Notes under the pieces: generated by a model
What the model was told of the DNA's origin: nothing
The model's database searches: none
Seen by the model: only the letters and a program-made list of their open reading frames with translations
Assembly (NCBI GenBank): GCA_025351145.1
Contig: JANXWM010000340.1
Location: forward strand, 1 to 7,700
Direction of reading: 5' to 3'
DNA from: Chitinophagaceae bacterium
GTDB lineage: Bacteria > Bacteroidota > Bacteroidia > Chitinophagales > Chitinophagaceae
Length of the DNA stretch: 7,700 nt
Position numbers and translations under genes: made by a program
Shown here: positions 6,110 to 7,700 of the stretch, in pieces
Position numbering within the stretch: the first letter of the stretch is position 1
Layout: every line of letters begins with the position of its first letter

Positions 6110-7384
6110 TTAGTGGCCGTATACCGCTTCTAATTTCGTTGCAATGAGTTTTTTTTCAGCTTGTGAAGTAGTAAGTTTATAAGCTATCATCAGATATTTT
6201 TCTGCATTATCTAAATTACTGAGTTGCAGGTACAGGTCACCTAAAACGGCGCTGTAAATGTATTGTGACTGCAGCAGTTTTTCAATATCTTTTATGCGCA
6301 GGATTTCATCAATGGCCCTGTCTTTTTTATTTAAATGGGCTAATACAACAGCCCTGTTTAATACAACAACTGCTGTTTGTTTTTGATGCAGCAAAAGATC
6401 GTAAAAATAGAGTATGCGCTGCCAGTTGGTTTCTTCAAAAGATGCAGCCAAACAATGTTCCGCTGCAATAGCTGATTCAATATGATACACCGTAAGTTCT
6501 TCACCCATTGCCGACTTGTTTAAATAATAGTAGCCCTTATCAATCAATTCCCTGTTCCATTTATTTCTGTTTTGGTGCTGGAGCAGGATAATAGAATTGT
6601 TTTCATCAAGCCGGCTGTCAAATCGGGAAGATTGAAAACACATTAGCGAAAGCAAACCAAACGAAGAAGGTTGCTGCGTGGCAGTATGCTCTGTTAACAG
6701 TAAACATAACCGTATGGCTTCCATGCACAGGTCGGTTCTTATTAATTCATCTGCTTTTAACGAATTATATCCTTCATTAAATAAGAGGTACAAAACCGTA
6801 TATACCATTGCCAGCCTTTGTTTCAACTGGTTGCCAGCAGGTATTTCCAGTTGTATACTGTTGTCTTTAATAAATTGTTTTGCCCGGTATAAACGCTTTT
6901 GAATAGTAGCTTCACTGGTAACCAGTGCCCGTGCAATTTCTGTGCTGCTAAAACCTGAAATCGTTTTTAGAGTAAGTGTCACCTGGTCTTCTTCTTTTAG
7001 CAGTGGGTGGCAGCATGCAAAAATCATTCGCAACTGGCTGTCTGCAATTTCATGTTCAGAGAAGAATTGCTGCAGGGTATTTTCTGTTTCGTCTTGTAAC
7101 TGATGGGCAACTTCTTTTGAATAAATCTGAAAGTTTTGTTGCCGCCTTATTATATCAATTGCCTTATTACGGGCAACCTGCATCAGCCATGCAGCGGGGT
7201 TATCAGGTACATTTTCAAACTTCCATGTTTGTACTGCTTTTAAAAAGGCTTCCTGCATTACATCTTCGGCAAGTTCTAAATTATGCATGCCAAAAATACG
7301 CGTCAACACGGCAATCATCCTTCCCGCTTCGTGGCGAAAAAGATGATCAACGAGTTGTTGCGCAGAGGCCGTTTTATCTTTCAT
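6110..7384 (-). CDS. ECF RNA polymerase sigma factor with C-terminal TPR-like extension (ECF42 type)
   Basis: This cytoplasmic sigma factor would direct RNA polymerase to a specific promoter set. The 424-residue product is more than twice the length of a basic ECF sigma factor. Region 2 is at about 12-82 (LAEDVMQEAFLKAVQTW, then AAWLMQVARNKAIDIIRR) and region 4 at about 115-172 (FACCHPLL, then SSTEIARALVTSEATIQKRL). A helical extension follows from about 185 to the end, with the LLFNEGYNS motif at 200-208 and TPR-like helices at 335-410. This matches COG4941/ECF42 sigma factors, in which the extension is thought to replace an anti-sigma factor. The start is placed at the ATG whose A is the last base of the upstream gene's TAA (TAATG); an ATG 19 codons earlier lies inside the neighbouring gene and adds a basic tail unlike the family. 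Its target genes are not known. Confidence 0.9.
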   Translation of the reverse strand: MKDKTASAQQLVDHLFRHEAGRMIAVLTRIFGMHNLELAEDVMQEAFLKAVQTWKFENVPDNPAAWLMQVARNKAIDIIRRQQNFQIYSKEVAHQLQDETENTLQQFFSEHEIADSQLRMIFACCHPLLKEEDQVTLTLKTISGFSSTEIARALVTSEATIQKRLYRAKQFIKDNSIQLEIPAGNQLKQRLAMVYTVLYLLFNEGYNSLKADELIRTDLCMEAIRLCLLLTEHTATQQPSSFGLLSLMCFQSSRFDSRLDENNSIILLQHQNRNKWNRELIDKGYYYLNKSAMGEELTVYHIESAIAAEHCLAASFEETNWQRILYFYDLLLHQKQTAVVVLNRAVVLAHLNKKDRAIDEILRIKDIEKLLQSQYIYSAVLGDLYLQLSNLDNAEKYLMIAYKLTTSQAEKKLIATKLEAVYGH

Positions 7385-7700
7385 TACATCTTCATTATTT
7401 CCCTTACTTCTACGCTTGCGCCTGCTGCAAAATCGGGGCAACCTTTGGCCAGTTCAGCGGCCTCTTCAATAGTATCTGCTTTAACAATAAAATAGCCGCC
7501 TATCACTTCTTTGCTTTCTGCAAAAGGGCCGTCAGTAATTAATGGCTCTGCGCCTTTCACTACTTTACCGGCCTGCGTAAGCGGCTCGCCTCCGCTGTAA
7601 ATGTTTTGAGACCTGAGTTTATCAATCCATGCCATCCATTGCTGCATGCTCGCCTGCATTTGTTCTGGTGATGGGCTAACAGCGGCTGGCGTACTGCGAA
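7384..7700 (-). CDS. DGPF/YCII-related domain protein, 5' end beyond the window
   Basis: This is a small protein of the YCII-related (DGPF) family, ferredoxin-like-fold proteins regularly encoded next to ECF42 sigma factors; their biochemical role is not established. The defining motif is intact in ITDGPFAESKEVIGGYFIV, followed by the usual helix (EEAAELAKGCP) and the final strand GASVEVREI. The frame stays open to the window's right edge, reading RSTPAAVSPSPEQMQASMQQW, and this matches the usual N-terminal part of the family, so the Met at 7659 is internal and the true start lies outside, probably only a few codons to the right. About 105 residues are visible. Its stop codon overlaps the sigma factor start by one base, so the two are very likely cotranscribed and translationally coupled. 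Confidence 0.9.
   Translation of the reverse strand, partial: RSTPAAVSPSPEQMQASMQQWMAWIDKLRSQNIYSGGEPLTQAGKVVKGAEPLITDGPFAESKEVIGGYFIVKADTIEEAAELAKGCPDFAAGASVEVREIMKM

Noticed and set aside
7385..7441. Longer start for the sigma factor (19 extra residues)
   Set aside because: It would overlap the DGPF gene by 58 bases and add a basic tail unlike the family; the TAATG start is better supported.
6976..7542. Plus-strand frame of 188 codons opposite the sigma factor and DGPF genes
   Set aside because: It is antisense to two clearly identified genes and has no recognisable domain, so it is a shadow despite its length.

Overview
The window looks like a chromosomal segment of a Bacteroidota bacterium, most likely of the Chitinophagaceae or a close relative. 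The evidence is moderately AT-rich DNA, genes that mostly lack strong Shine-Dalgarno sites, -7 promoter elements of the Bacteroidota type (TAnnTTTG) at two genes, a tRNA without an encoded CCA end, and protein families common in that group. The taxonomic placement is inference from these traits, not from a search.

Layout, left to right. Positions 1-342 hold no gene I can support. They contain a cluster of GC-rich nested palindromes (104-172) that resembles an intergenic REP-like repeat, a possible weak terminator (243-267), and the ribosome binding site of nuoM. Next come nuoM (343-1791) and nuoN (1811-3202), the last two membrane subunits of the proton-pumping NADH:quinone oxidoreductase (complex I), on the + strand 19 bases apart. 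The 300-base gap after nuoN carries a second structured, inverted-repeat-rich element. A MacB/FtsX-type ABC transporter permease (3503-4771, +) follows, and converges with four bases to spare on a small secreted RlpA-family double-psi beta-barrel protein (4776-5300, -).

A 365-base AT-rich intergenic region separates that gene from a divergent, 103-residue TPR protein (5666-5977, +). A tRNA-Gly(CCC) (6002-6074, +) and an intrinsic terminator come next. The right end is a minus-strand pair: a DGPF/YCII-like protein cut by the window edge (7384-7700), then an ECF sigma factor with a C-terminal TPR-like extension (6110-7384). The two are joined by a TAATG stop/start overlap. This is the typical gene pair of the ECF42 sigma group.

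Functionally the segment mixes respiration (nuoMN), an envelope export or remodelling permease, a cell-wall-associated secreted protein, a translation RNA gene, and an alternative sigma factor module. The genes other than nuoMN and the DGPF-sigma pair do not form an obvious common pathway. I see no CRISPR array, transposase, phage gene, toxin-antitoxin pair or defence system. The most notable signals are the two structured intergenic repeats flanking nuoMN, the lack of a recognisable nuoL tail directly before nuoM, the His-to-Ser change in the RlpA-like domain, and the possibly leaderless TPR gene.
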